Positions 1 through 7,347 of a stretch of 15,452 nt of DNA are shown one piece after another. Origin of the DNA: Erysipelothrix sp. UBA3383. GTDB lineage: Bacteria; Bacillota_I; Bacilli_A; Erysipelotrichales; Erysipelotrichaceae. A program made the translations under genes and the position numbers. Each line of letters begins with the position of its first letter. Positions within the stretch are counted from its first letter, which is position 1. The notes under the pieces are model-generated. The model was given only the letters and a program-made list of their open reading frames with translations, did no database searches and was not told the origin of the DNA. The stretch is from contig DEPV01000042.1 in the NCBI GenBank assembly GCA_002358955.1, forward strand, positions 7,351 to 22,802, given 5' to 3'.

Positions 1-51
1 CCCTGCCATTAAAAGTAGCATCATGACAAAATACTCAATCGCGCCCTTCAA
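1..51 (-). CDS. Probable TadE-like pseudopilin, N-terminus only (runs off the left edge)
   Basis: Only 17 codons are visible. The frame opens with a TTG at 51-49 that overlaps the TGA stop of the preceding mini-pilin gene (TTGA), and no other start exists downstream of an in-frame stop a few codons upstream. The peptide begins (M)KGAIEYFVMMLLLMAG: a Gly, then a short polar stretch with Glu, then a hydrophobic run. This resembles TadE/TadF pseudopilins, which start with a short leader and a hydrophobic helix, and the place after TadC and a pilin is where Tad operons carry such genes. The Glu lies three residues after the Gly instead of the usual five. The call rests on position and a short hydrophobic N-terminus only; any small membrane protein would fit. 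Confidence 0.35.
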   Translation of the reverse strand, partial: MKGAIEYFVMMLLLMAG

Positions 52-203
52 TCTACATCAACCGTCATCTTTTGCCATTGCTCATTAATCGTCTTCGTCA
101 TATCCTCTTTAAATGAGTTTGAGAATAAAATCATACCTGTAGCAATCACCGTAACAACTAAAACTAAACCATATTCTTCAAAAAATGCTTTTATAGCATC
201 CAC
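48..203 (-). CDS. Small membrane protein, candidate Flp-type (type IVb) pilin
   Basis: This 51-residue reading frame starts at GTG (203-201), with a purine-rich GGAAGGGG just upstream, and overlaps the end of tadC by 13 bases. Residues 9-12 read EYGL after a Glu-rich start, followed by a hydrophobic segment of about 16 residues (13-28) and a polar tail (29-51). Flp pilins are short, have Glu-Tyr at the start of one hydrophobic helix and are encoded in tad loci, so it is a candidate pilin subunit. Against this, the Gly normally found just before the processing site is a Lys (K5) here, and the leader is unusually short. It could instead be an unprocessed inner-membrane component. Function is inferred from context and motif; the reading frame itself is well supported by the continuous overlaps. 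Confidence 0.5.
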   Translation of the reverse strand: MDAIKAFFEEYGLVLVVTVIATGMILFSNSFKEDMTKTINEQWQKMTVDVD

Positions 204-928
204 CCCCCTTCCATCATTGAAACAATTACCAATGACATCATAATCAGAAAATAAAAGGATACGACAACAACGGGCAAGATTCCAAAAATTGAAAATTGGT
301 CAACCTTGTCTTCTTGTTTTTTCATCCGTGTTTGATCCATCCAAAGACCCGTACTTTCAATCATACGATCCAGGTGTTTTTCACCTTGATGACCGGCCAT
401 ATGATTGAATCGATAAAGAAACTTCATCATCTTTTCGATTTCATAATTTTGGTACTCTTGCATGAATGATTCATAATGGACGACATTATGAGGATCACAC
501 GACAACTTCCAAATTAAATCTTTTAGGTGATGCTTTACAAGTGATGGTGCATAATCATAAGACTTCTCGATGGAAACAACCACATTAGAAGATTGCAAGT
601 GACACTGTATGCTTCGTATCCAAATGGGAAATTCATAATGCAATTGCGCTTGGAGTTGCTTCATTTTCCTACCATATGTAAAGTATGGTTTTAGATAAAG
701 GTATCCTAAAATGACAAGTGTTAGTAGAACAAGTTTGGATGGTAAGATAAAGATTAAAGTCAGCAAGTGAAAATAAACTCTGCGTTCTTTCTTAATCTTT
801 GCTGAAGACACTTCAAGAACTTTTAGATTTCTTTTTAATGAATCCTCAAAAATCGTATCTACTATAAAAGGTGCATTAAACCATAAGAAGAGATTAGACA
901 TTATGAATAAAATGAGTTTATATATCAA
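191..928 (-). CDS. tadC: TadC-like type II secretion F-domain membrane protein
   Basis: The product (245 residues) is an inner-membrane platform protein of the Tad pilus machine, expected to pair with TadB and couple the TadA ATPase to pilin assembly. Hydrophobic segments lie near residues 1-20, 53-80 and 213-240, with a polar cytoplasmic region between that has the helical look of the T2SSF domain, including a Gly-containing turn (HMAGHQGEKHL). The start is TTG at 928-926: it overlaps the tadB stop (TTGA) and sits eight bases after a very strong GGAGGAG site, so the later in-frame ATG (residue 10) is less likely. The gene follows tadB and overlaps the mini-pilin gene. The assignment as TadC and not a second TadB rests on gene order and the C-terminal membrane pair. 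Confidence 0.8.
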   Translation of the reverse strand: MIYKLILFIMSNLFLWFNAPFIVDTIFEDSLKRNLKVLEVSSAKIKKERRVYFHLLTLIFILPSKLVLLTLVILGYLYLKPYFTYGRKMKQLQAQLHYEFPIWIRSIQCHLQSSNVVVSIEKSYDYAPSLVKHHLKDLIWKLSCDPHNVVHYESFMQEYQNYEIEKMMKFLYRFNHMAGHQGEKHLDRMIESTGLWMDQTRMKKQEDKVDQFSIFGILPVVVVSFYFLIMMSLVIVSMMEGGWML

Positions 929-1737
929 TGTAACATCTCCTCCTCCATAATCAGCGGCATCTTCATAATATTAAAAGATGCTCCCAGCAGTACAATGATT
1001 GAAATCATAAATATAAAAACAACATCTTGGTAAAGGGTCATACTTGTTAAATCTACAACCATGTTCAACATGTTTTGACTGACAAAAGATACCACCAGTC
1101 CAAAACATGTGAGTAATAAAATACGATTTCTCAGTGCAACCATTTTACTAATATAAATGAAGATATGATTGTTTAAATCATCAATATCTTGTTCAATCAA
1201 GGTTAAGGCCTGCATTATGTTATCGTCCCCTTGATGCTGTGCATGAGCCATGGTGGTGACCAGTGTTTTTAAGAGATAATGCGAATTATACAAATCAAAA
1301 GCTTCGTGATATCGTCCTTCTTCAATGGACTGTAAAATAAGATCAATCATTAGAATCAAGTCTTCATCACAGACAGTTTTGACCTCTTCAAGAGCGAATT
1401 CGATTTTTTGATGGGTTTTAAATTGATGTGACAGATGGGTCATAAAAAGAATTAATTGCATGGTATCGTGATAAGACGTGTCAAAATCATTCAAGACTTT
1501 TAATACATGCAATAACACTATGCCACTGATTAGAAAAAGAAGTACCACATAGGGCCATCGTATATGAAATGCCCTTGATACTAATAGTAGAACAATCAAG
1601 ATGCAACCATACTGGACAAGTACCGTTCTATTATTAATAAGAATGTCTTTATAGATAATCTCTTCATGACGCATCAGCTTGATGCCTTCCTTTATGATAA
1701 GAACCAAGAGAATTCCACCAACCAGATAAAGCATCAT
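925..1737 (-). CDS. tadB: TadB-like type II secretion F-domain membrane protein
   Basis: This 270-residue protein is the first of the two membrane platform proteins of the Tad pilus machine. Hydrophobic segments are visible at about residues 1-18, 40-57, 62-82, 205-225 and 235-258. Between them is a soluble helical region (about 90-200) with the acidic, Gln-rich character of T2SSF domains (HAQHQGDDNIMQAL, residues 165-178). The ATG start overlaps the tadA stop by four bases (ATGA), with a GGGGTGG site seven bases upstream; a second ATG follows directly. The stop overlaps the TTG start of tadC. The tadA-tadB-tadC order is the standard core of tad operons. Confidence 0.82.
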   Translation of the reverse strand: MMLYLVGGILLVLIIKEGIKLMRHEEIIYKDILINNRTVLVQYGCILIVLLLVSRAFHIRWPYVVLLFLISGIVLLHVLKVLNDFDTSYHDTMQLILFMTHLSHQFKTHQKIEFALEEVKTVCDEDLILMIDLILQSIEEGRYHEAFDLYNSHYLLKTLVTTMAHAQHQGDDNIMQALTLIEQDIDDLNNHIFIYISKMVALRNRILLLTCFGLVVSFVSQNMLNMVVDLTSMTLYQDVVFIFMISIIVLLGASFNIMKMPLIMEEEMLH

Positions 1738-2726
1738 TTAAAGACCACCCCAAAGAGTTGTGCGCGAGATTTAATTCTCTCAGGAAGTGAGCGTACAAGT
1801 TTTTGATTCACATGATGATAGACAAGAATCGGTTCCACCTTGTCATAGACTATGATTTCTCGTATATAACGTTGAATCCCTTCTTCTTTAACAACGATAT
1901 CAATATGAACACCAACATCAATAACATCCTTTAATTGCTCTAAGACTTGCTTACTGGACAAATCAATATCTGGAATCATATTCAGCATACGGTTGGGTAT
2001 TTCATAAGCATCTTTAGCATGAATGGTAGAAATGAGATGTGTTCCTGTTGCAACACTACTGAGTAAATCTTTAACTTCTCGTCCTCGTATTTCACTGACT
2101 AAGATCCAATTGGGGCGTTGTCTAAGACTTGCCTTAATGGCATCTTCATAGGAAAAGCGCTCATTAATTTTTAGAGACACACAGTCGCGATTGGGATGAA
2201 GGTCTTGATATCTTACTTCATAAGAATCTTCAATCGAAATAACACGTTCGTGCTCAGGAATATAAGAGGTTAAAAACTTCAAGAGTTCTGTCTTACCAGC
2301 ACCTGGCATTCCTGAAATCATGATGTTACAGCGTGCAGATACAGCATATTTCAAGAACTTAAGAGCTGATTTAGTAGCATAGTTTTGTTTTAAAATACTA
2401 TCTTCTGTAATGCGCATGATGGAAGGAGTTTTACGAATGGATAAACTGAGTCTACCACTGACAGAAGGATGAATGATGCTGATTCGAAGATCATTAAAAT
2501 CCGATTCTAAAAGGGGGTTGTGATTATTAAAAGGAAGATTCACCGTATTGGAGAAACGAATGCAAAGATTTAAGAATACCTCATAGTCCGAGAAATTCTC
2601 ATAATGGATGCGCCCTTTCATCAAGTGGTCGATCCACAAATCCTTACCGTTGTAGTTAATGTCTGTGACATTTATATCATTGATGAATTCTTGAATCACA
2701 TCAAAGCTAAAATGCAATTTATTCAT
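1734..2726 (-). CDS. tadA: TadA/CpaF-family pilus assembly ATPase
   Basis: This is the cytoplasmic hexameric ATPase that powers assembly of Tad pili (PilT/VirB11 superfamily). It has a Walker A motif GMPGAGKT at residues 139-146, an Asp-box region (ERVISIEDSYEV, 160-171), a Walker B-type segment ending LVSEIRG (209-215) and the His-box GTHLISTIHAKDA (228-240), all in the right order and spacing. At 330 residues it is shorter than many CpaF proteins, which carry a longer N-terminal domain; this one begins directly with the compact N-terminal fold. The ATG overlaps the SAF-gene stop by eight bases, with GGGGTGAG upstream acting as ribosome site. The downstream tadB start overlaps the TGA, suggesting coupled translation. 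Confidence 0.95.
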   Translation of the reverse strand: MNKLHFSFDVIQEFINDINVTDINYNGKDLWIDHLMKGRIHYENFSDYEVFLNLCIRFSNTVNLPFNNHNPLLESDFNDLRISIIHPSVSGRLSLSIRKTPSIMRITEDSILKQNYATKSALKFLKYAVSARCNIMISGMPGAGKTELLKFLTSYIPEHERVISIEDSYEVRYQDLHPNRDCVSLKINERFSYEDAIKASLRQRPNWILVSEIRGREVKDLLSSVATGTHLISTIHAKDAYEIPNRMLNMIPDIDLSSKQVLEQLKDVIDVGVHIDIVVKEEGIQRYIREIIVYDKVEPILVYHHVNQKLVRSLPERIKSRAQLFGVVFK

Positions 2727-3396
2727 CCAAACTCACCCCTTCAAGGATGCATTCTTCCTCCCCTGTTTTCTCCACCATCGTCAATACCAGCTCTCCTTCG
2801 GATTGATATTGCAACAAGATTGGCAGGGCCTCATTATCGATGGCTAAAAGGATGACTGCAGGAATTTCGCCCACCTGCACATCGGCCCCTTTTTTATCTT
2901 TAGCACCAATGATGCGCACTTGTTTTAGAAAAAGTTTTACTTCAGTCTCACTGCCACTTCGACCTTTACGCACCAAACTGATGTCAACACGATGACCAAG
3001 GTTTAAGATACCCCCAAAACTTTTGGCTAAATCACTCTTCATAGAAAATGCAGATTGATTCTCATGAAGTCGTAATATGGCATCATCATGACTCATCTCT
3101 AAGGTTTCAACACTGTTTAAAGAGATTGGCATATCTGCATACAGTGTATGATTTAACTTAACATAATGATTGAGTAAGTCATCACTCTCAACAATGCTAG
3201 TTTCTCCAATGTACTTACGAGGATAGTAGACCCACTTAATATCTTCTTCCAAGATTTGAGAACGGTCTTTAAGCCCTTCTTTAAGTACGGGTATCTTAAT
3301 CATATCCAAGCGAAAACGCGTCATCGCTTCAACACCCACTACAAAGATTGCAATCCCTAATACAACACTGATTAGACTCATCCATTTTTTATTCAT
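2719..3396 (-). CDS. SAF-domain Tad pilus assembly protein (CpaB/RcpC-like)
   Basis: The protein has 225 residues when read from MNKKWMS. It has one N-terminal membrane anchor (about residues 8-24), then a region (about 34-95) with the alternating pattern of a SAF domain (VLKEGLKDRSQI...), then a beta-rich C-terminal domain with GHRVDISLV, as in CpaB/RcpC proteins, where this domain lies outside the membrane. In Gram-negatives CpaB works with the secretin; its role in a one-membrane cell is less clear. The start at 3396 is preferred because AGGAGAAGG lies just upstream, and the alternative start 15 bases earlier falls inside that ribosome site. The ATG overlaps the previous stop by eight bases. 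Position directly before tadA supports the call. Confidence 0.72.
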   Translation of the reverse strand: MNKKWMSLISVVLGIAIFVVGVEAMTRFRLDMIKIPVLKEGLKDRSQILEEDIKWVYYPRKYIGETSIVESDDLLNHYVKLNHTLYADMPISLNSVETLEMSHDDAILRLHENQSAFSMKSDLAKSFGGILNLGHRVDISLVRKGRSGSETEVKLFLKQVRIIGAKDKKGADVQVGEIPAVILLAIDNEALPILLQYQSEGELVLTMVEKTGEEECILEGVSLDE

Positions 3397-3715
3397 ATAC
3401 CTTCTCCTCAATCATCGTTTCACTAAATACAAGTTCATACTGATCATTCCAGCCAACTACCTCATAATTACGCAAGCGCGGATACTCATGAGTTCCCTTT
3501 AAATTAATACGATAGTTTAAATGTTTGGGTGCATTGCTGTAAAACACAGTCTCAAAGATGCTTTCATCCTCAAAATACATCGAGGTTTGTAAGGCTTTAT
3601 GATAGGCATGGGCCATTTGTTTCTGTGTGTTTGCATAAGAGACACTGCGCATTCCAACTCCAGTAACACCCATAAAAAGACTGATGATAAGCAGTAATGC
3701 GATACTGATTTTCAT
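3389..3715 (-). CDS. Small membrane-anchored protein heading the tad operon, function unknown
   Basis: The product has 108 residues, with a hydrophobic segment at about residues 3-23 and a polar, mostly soluble remainder (24-108) predicted to face outward. There is no Cys and no clear prepilin Gly-Glu processing motif. I do not recognise a family. It is the first gene of the tad operon, has a good ribosome site (GAGGTGAG five bases before ATG), and its stop overlaps the start of the SAF gene by eight bases (ATGAATAA), so it is very probably translated together with the pilus genes. It could be a minor pilin-like component or an assembly factor; the sequence does not decide. Upstream lies the 100-base divergent region shared with apbE, in which I see no convincing minus-strand promoter. 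Confidence 0.6.
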   Translation of the reverse strand: MKISIALLLIISLFMGVTGVGMRSVSYANTQKQMAHAYHKALQTSMYFEDESIFETVFYSNAPKHLNYRINLKGTHEYPRLRNYEVVGWNDQYELVFSETMIEEKVYE

Positions 3716-3800
3716 GATTTCTCACCTCAGTATAAATTACGTGATGCTTTTGTATTTCCCTAAAAGATAATTCAAGAATGTCAGGCTAGAAGCCTATCTA

Positions 3801-3816
3801 TGCTATAATGAACCTA
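3801..3816 (+). promoter_or_regulatory. Extended -10 promoter of apbE, probably giving a leaderless mRNA
   Basis: TGC followed by TATAAT (3804-3809) forms an extended -10 element; no good -35 is seen near 3781-3786. Seven bases after the last T is the A of the apbE ATG (3816), the usual distance for the first transcribed base. There is no Shine-Dalgarno sequence between the -10 and the ATG. The simplest reading is that the transcript begins at or next to the start codon. Transcript ends were not measured. Confidence 0.6.
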
Positions 3817-4922
3817 TGAAAAAAATATTAGTTTTAGTCAGTGCACTTTTAATCCTTGGTGCCTGCGCACAACCAACCCCGAAGGATGTTATCTATAGCG
3901 GACATTCTTCTGAATCAGGATTTGAGACCAAAATTACCTTTTTAGCCAGTGTTGAAACTCAGAAGGAATTTGATGATTACTTTGATCTGGTAAAAAAAGA
4001 ATACGTACGTTACAACGCTTTATTTGATAAATATAACGATTATGAAGGAGTTAATAACATTAAGACCATTAATGATCAAGCAGGGATCAGCCCTGTTGTT
4101 GTAGATCCTCTAATCATTGAAATGTTACACCTTGCAAAAGAGTATACTGATATTAGTGATGGCTACTTTGATGTGACCTTTGGTGCCGTGCTTGAAATAT
4201 GGCATGAGTATCGTGAAGAAGGTTTAGTACTGAATGCTGATGGTAAGCCAGGTAATGTTCCTTCAATGGAAGAGCTTGAAGAAGCCAGTCAATATACAGG
4301 ATGGCAGTATGTAGAAATTGATGAAGCTGCAAGTACCGTCTATCTAACTCACCCGCGTGCAAGTCTTGATGTGGGTGCCATTGCAAAAGGCTATGCTACT
4401 GAACTTGTAGCACTGACACTTGAAGAAGAAGGTTTAGAACATGGTGTTGTTAGTGGTGGTGGAAACATTCGTTCCATCGGTTCTAAGTTAAGTGGTGCAC
4501 CATGGAACATTGGTGTTGAAAAACCCGCTGATGTGCTGATGAATGACAACATTGAAATCTTTAGTTTTACGGAGAGTATCTCTATGGTAACTTCAGGTGA
4601 TTACCAACGATACTACCTCGCTGAAGATGAGAAACGCATGTCACATTTAATCAATCCAAAAACATTGGTGCCAGGATCAGAGTTTCGCTCAGTTACCATT
4701 GTGACACCCAACTCAACAGAAGCCGATGCACTATCAACAGCTGTCTATATGATGTCATATGATGAGGCTTTAGCATTTATGGATCGCTACAATACAGCGT
4801 ATCCAGACCGAGCCATTGATCTATTATGGATTGCTGATGCAAACTATGAAGACTGGGAACAAGTTGATGAATTCTCAATGAAATACACCGATGGTCTTAA
4901 AGACAAAATTATGAAACGATAA
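3816..4922 (+). CDS. apbE: ApbE-family FMN transferase lipoprotein
   Basis: ApbE enzymes move FMN from FAD onto a Thr of partner proteins outside the membrane, using Mg2+. The 368-residue product has a lipoprotein signal (Lys-rich start, hydrophobic core, lipobox LGAC with Cys at 17). Family motifs are DVTFGAVLEIWH (119-130), DVGAIAKGYATE (185-196), a Gly-rich GVVSGGGNIRSIG (210-222), HLINPKTLVPG (277-287) and the metal-site region EADALSTAVYMM (302-313). Length fits the family. No protein in this window has the D-x-x-TGA-S/T acceptor signature, so its target lies elsewhere. The gene has its own promoter and terminator and is divergent from the tad operon. Nearby quinone and NADH-dehydrogenase genes suggest a role in flavin-linked electron transfer, which is inference. 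Confidence 0.93.
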   Translation: MKKILVLVSALLILGACAQPTPKDVIYSGHSSESGFETKITFLASVETQKEFDDYFDLVKKEYVRYNALFDKYNDYEGVNNIKTINDQAGISPVVVDPLIIEMLHLAKEYTDISDGYFDVTFGAVLEIWHEYREEGLVLNADGKPGNVPSMEELEEASQYTGWQYVEIDEAASTVYLTHPRASLDVGAIAKGYATELVALTLEEEGLEHGVVSGGGNIRSIGSKLSGAPWNIGVEKPADVLMNDNIEIFSFTESISMVTSGDYQRYYLAEDEKRMSHLINPKTLVPGSEFRSVTIVTPNSTEADALSTAVYMMSYDEALAFMDRYNTAYPDRAIDLLWIADANYEDWEQVDEFSMKYTDGLKDKIMKR

Positions 4923-4929
4923 AATGAAA

Positions 4930-4958
4930 GCATCATCAGAGCGATGATGCTTTTCTTT
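4930..4958 (+). terminator. Intrinsic terminator after apbE
   Basis: Perfect eight-base stem GCATCATC / GATGATGC (4930-4937 and 4943-4950) with a five-base loop, followed by TTTTCTTT. It begins eight bases after the apbE stop. The next gene's ribosome site begins right after the T-run. Confidence 0.88.
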
Positions 4959-4970
4959 AAAAGGAGATTT

Positions 4971-5480
4971 ATGGAAACAGAACGATTATACTTAGAACTT
5001 GCCAATAACACTTATGCAAACGATTTACTGGATGCTTTTAATTCTCATTTTGTACAAGAGTATAATGTACTGGGACAAATGGATCTTCAAGCATATCAAG
5101 ACTTTTTAGATCTAGAAATCCCTAATAGCATGCAATTAATCTTAGTCTCTAAAGATACACAAATGCCTATTGGTAGCATGAGCCTTGATCCTGATACCCT
5201 ACGTCACAATGCTGACTCCCTGCAACTTTCTTACTGGATCAAAGAATCCTGTGCAAGACAAGGGTATATGAGTGAAGCCTTGCGTGCATGTTTAGACTAC
5301 TTAAAAGATGCAACTGATGTAAAGGTCATTACAGCCCGTGTGTTTACAAGCAACATCGCATCACAACACTTACTTGAAGGTTTAGGATTCACCCTTGAAG
5401 GCACCTTAAAACATGCCGTAAGAGATAATACAGGGATAGTTCATGATGATCATCTCTATGCTTATTACATTGATCGCTGA
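4971..5480 (+). CDS. GNAT-family N-acetyltransferase (RimJ/RimL-like)
   Basis: The product has 169 residues. It begins with ETERLYLELA, typical of RimJ/RimL-type acetyltransferases, and shows the acetyl-CoA binding region around YWIKESCARQGYMSEAL (about residues 92-108) and the C-terminal signature NIASQHLLEGLGFTLEGTLK (about 128-147), ending with a Tyr-rich strand. Such enzymes acetylate an amine on a protein N-terminus, antibiotic or metabolite; the substrate cannot be read from sequence. The start at 4971 is chosen because AAGGAG lies five bases upstream. An in-frame ATG at 4944 lies inside the apbE terminator hairpin and is rejected. It probably depends on read-through of that terminator or on a promoter I could not identify. 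Confidence 0.85.
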   Translation: METERLYLELANNTYANDLLDAFNSHFVQEYNVLGQMDLQAYQDFLDLEIPNSMQLILVSKDTQMPIGSMSLDPDTLRHNADSLQLSYWIKESCARQGYMSEALRACLDYLKDATDVKVITARVFTSNIASQHLLEGLGFTLEGTLKHAVRDNTGIVHDDHLYAYYIDR

Positions 5481-5489
5481 TAATGCATT

Positions 5490-5517
5490 AAAAAACCACC
5501 TCAATTGAGATGGTTAG
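5490..5517 (-). terminator. Intrinsic terminator overlapping the menA stop codon
   Basis: On the minus strand AACCATCTC, an AATT loop and GAGGTGGTT form a nine-pair stem (one G-U pair) followed by TTTT. The stem includes the last bases of the menA stop codon. On the plus strand the same stem has a C-A mismatch and no T-run, so it works mainly for the minus-strand operon. Confidence 0.8.
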
Positions 5518-6416
5518 AATATCAGAATGCCTATGTAAGTACTGATTACCAGTACAGACATGATCATGATGAAATTTTTAATAATAAACTTAAAGGACAC
5601 ATGTTTGATGAGGTCCTTTTTAAATTGTCCAACATGTTCAAACACCTTATGAGCTGTTAAAAATGTGAACAGTGTACTTATCGGTAAGAAACCACATAGC
5701 ATACTGATTGCAATGCTTGCATACACTAAAACATACAATGCATACATTAATTGAACTGATACTTTTTGTCCTAAGTAATAAGGCAGTGTAAATCGCTTCA
5801 CTAAAATATCTTTATCAATATCACAGGTATTATTAGCTAGCATGATGGATGATGTTAGCAGTGTTGGTGTTGCAAACACCAGTACAAATTTAATTAACAT
5901 TAAAAGTTGTATGTTTAAGTGCAAGTTCCATCCATCCAGTGTAAATCCGATGATGCTACTTGGAGCATTCACATGAATTAAAATAAATGGAATGAAATAC
6001 CCATATAAAATCCCTGAGATAATCTCACCGTATGCTTGTCTTGAAATAGGTACAGGACCATAAGTATACAAGACCCCAACTGCAAAACAGAATGCACCAA
6101 GAACAAGTACTATCAAATCTGATATAGATACTAGGTAAAGACCCAGTAATGCACTGATTCCAAAGAGTGCAAATATAATATTGCGTGATACCTTAACACT
6201 AAAGTCTAATTTTTGACCATTGCCTTTAGCATCAATGTAGTTGTTGATGGCTGTTGTACACAAATCAAATAACAACATGGATGTAAAGAATACCAATGTG
6301 GGTAACCATTGAATGGCAATCCCTTGATAAATCATGAATCCAAGTGTTAATAAGAATGTAAAGAACGAAGTAATCTTAGTTTGAATCTCCGTAAAATTAA
6401 GAAATCTTTTAAACAT
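5514..6416 (-). CDS. menA: UbiA-family prenyltransferase, MenA-like
   Basis: This integral membrane protein of 300 residues with about eight or nine hydrophobic segments is expected to attach a polyprenyl chain to 1,4-dihydroxy-2-naphthoate, giving demethylmenaquinone. The two Asp-containing UbiA motifs are visible: INNYIDAKGNGQ (57-68), a variant of the usual NDxxD, and LANNTCDIDKDILVKRFTL (193-211), typical of MenA. The ATG overlaps the end of the polyprenyl diphosphate synthase gene by eight bases, so donor synthesis and transfer are encoded together, downstream of the NADH dehydrogenase. No other menaquinone (men) genes are in view, so the naphthoate must come from elsewhere in the genome or from outside. 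In Listeria's electron-transfer locus the equivalent gene is called dmkA. Confidence 0.85.
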   Translation of the reverse strand: MFKRFLNFTEIQTKITSFFTFLLTLGFMIYQGIAIQWLPTLVFFTSMLLFDLCTTAINNYIDAKGNGQKLDFSVKVSRNIIFALFGISALLGLYLVSISDLIVLVLGAFCFAVGVLYTYGPVPISRQAYGEIISGILYGYFIPFILIHVNAPSSIIGFTLDGWNLHLNIQLLMLIKFVLVFATPTLLTSSIMLANNTCDIDKDILVKRFTLPYYLGQKVSVQLMYALYVLVYASIAISMLCGFLPISTLFTFLTAHKVFEHVGQFKKDLIKHVSFKFIIKNFIMIMSVLVISTYIGILIF

Positions 6417-7341
6417 TTAAATACCCCATTGCAGTGTTGAAAAGTTCCTCCAATGCAATTTTTTTCTCCTTTGAAACATCCAGTTTATTGATCAATTCAA
6501 GACTGTCTTCATAGTACTCAGAAGCAAGTACTTTCGTATCTTCCAAACCACGATATTCCTTAACAAGAGCATTCACTTCTAAACGTGTTAGTTGTTTAAA
6601 GCTCTTGCCTGCTTTTTGTAATGCTAATATTAGTGGTAATGTAAACACACCTTGTTCAAAGTCCGATTGTGTTGGTTTTTTAGCATCTTCATCACTTACT
6701 TCAAAGTCAATGCAATCATCAACCAATTGGAAAATCATTCCAATGTTATTTCCTAAAAGTTTATAATCATCAATATTGTGATGATCTTCAATCGTAATAT
6801 TACCTGCAACAAATGATGCTTCAAATAAGGCTGCTGTCTTACCACGTATAATCTCTAAATACTCTTTCACTTTAATATTGTAGTTTCCATTATTAAGGTG
6901 TTGAGTCAATTCACCCAGTGCAATCTCCAACATGTAGTTAGACAGATCAAGTTCAAGATAATCTTGTTTTCGTTCTGTTTGTTGCACTAAATTAACTGCT
7001 ACAGCAAGTAAATAATCCCCACAGATAATTGCTGTTTTATGCCCATACTCTTTATGTAGGGTTGTAATACCACGTCTGCTATCAGCACCATCCATCACAT
7101 CATCATGCACCAAAGTTGCAAGATGTAAAATTTCAATAGCTGCTGCAAAGCGAATGGCATCAGGATGAATCTCATTATTCTCATCCAATGCACATGTCAG
7201 TACACTGATGGCTCTAATGTATTTCCCTTGCCCTTGTAAAAGGTGCTTTGTATAGGTTCTAATAATTAAAGGGGAGGTAGATAATACCTCTTCCACCTCC
7301 GCCTTTACTTTCATTAAATTGTTTTGTATCTCTAAATTCAT
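6409..7341 (-). CDS. Trans-polyprenyl diphosphate synthase (HepT/IspB-like)
   Basis: This enzyme (310 residues) condenses isopentenyl diphosphate into the side chain used for a quinone. It has the first Asp-rich motif DDVMD (80-84), the second DDCID (208-212), the conserved KPTQSDFEQGVFTLPLI stretch (222-238) and a GQGKYIRA version (37-44) of the usual GGKRLRP. Ala at position 75, five residues before the first motif, is small; in this family that allows long chains, so a heptaprenyl-to-nonaprenyl product is more likely than farnesyl. It lies six bases after the NADH dehydrogenase stop and overlaps menA. I see no good Shine-Dalgarno site before its ATG, so it may rely on ribosomes finishing the upstream gene. 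The Listeria counterpart is dmkB. Confidence 0.9.
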   Translation of the reverse strand: MNLEIQNNLMKVKAEVEEVLSTSPLIIRTYTKHLLQGQGKYIRAISVLTCALDENNEIHPDAIRFAAAIEILHLATLVHDDVMDGADSRRGITTLHKEYGHKTAIICGDYLLAVAVNLVQQTERKQDYLELDLSNYMLEIALGELTQHLNNGNYNIKVKEYLEIIRGKTAALFEASFVAGNITIEDHHNIDDYKLLGNNIGMIFQLVDDCIDFEVSDEDAKKPTQSDFEQGVFTLPLILALQKAGKSFKQLTRLEVNALVKEYRGLEDTKVLASEYYEDSLELINKLDVSKEKKIALEELFNTAMGYLNV

Positions 7342-7347
7342 TATGAC

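Noticed and set aside
3716..3780. TATACT on the minus strand as the tad operon promoter
   Set aside because: The start site would fall inside the ribosome site of the first gene and no -35 is present at a useful distance; the tad promoter was left unassigned.
4944..4970. Longer start for the acetyltransferase (nine extra residues)
   Set aside because: The start would lie in the 3' arm of the apbE terminator and has no ribosome site; the ATG at 4971 has AAGGAG at good spacing.
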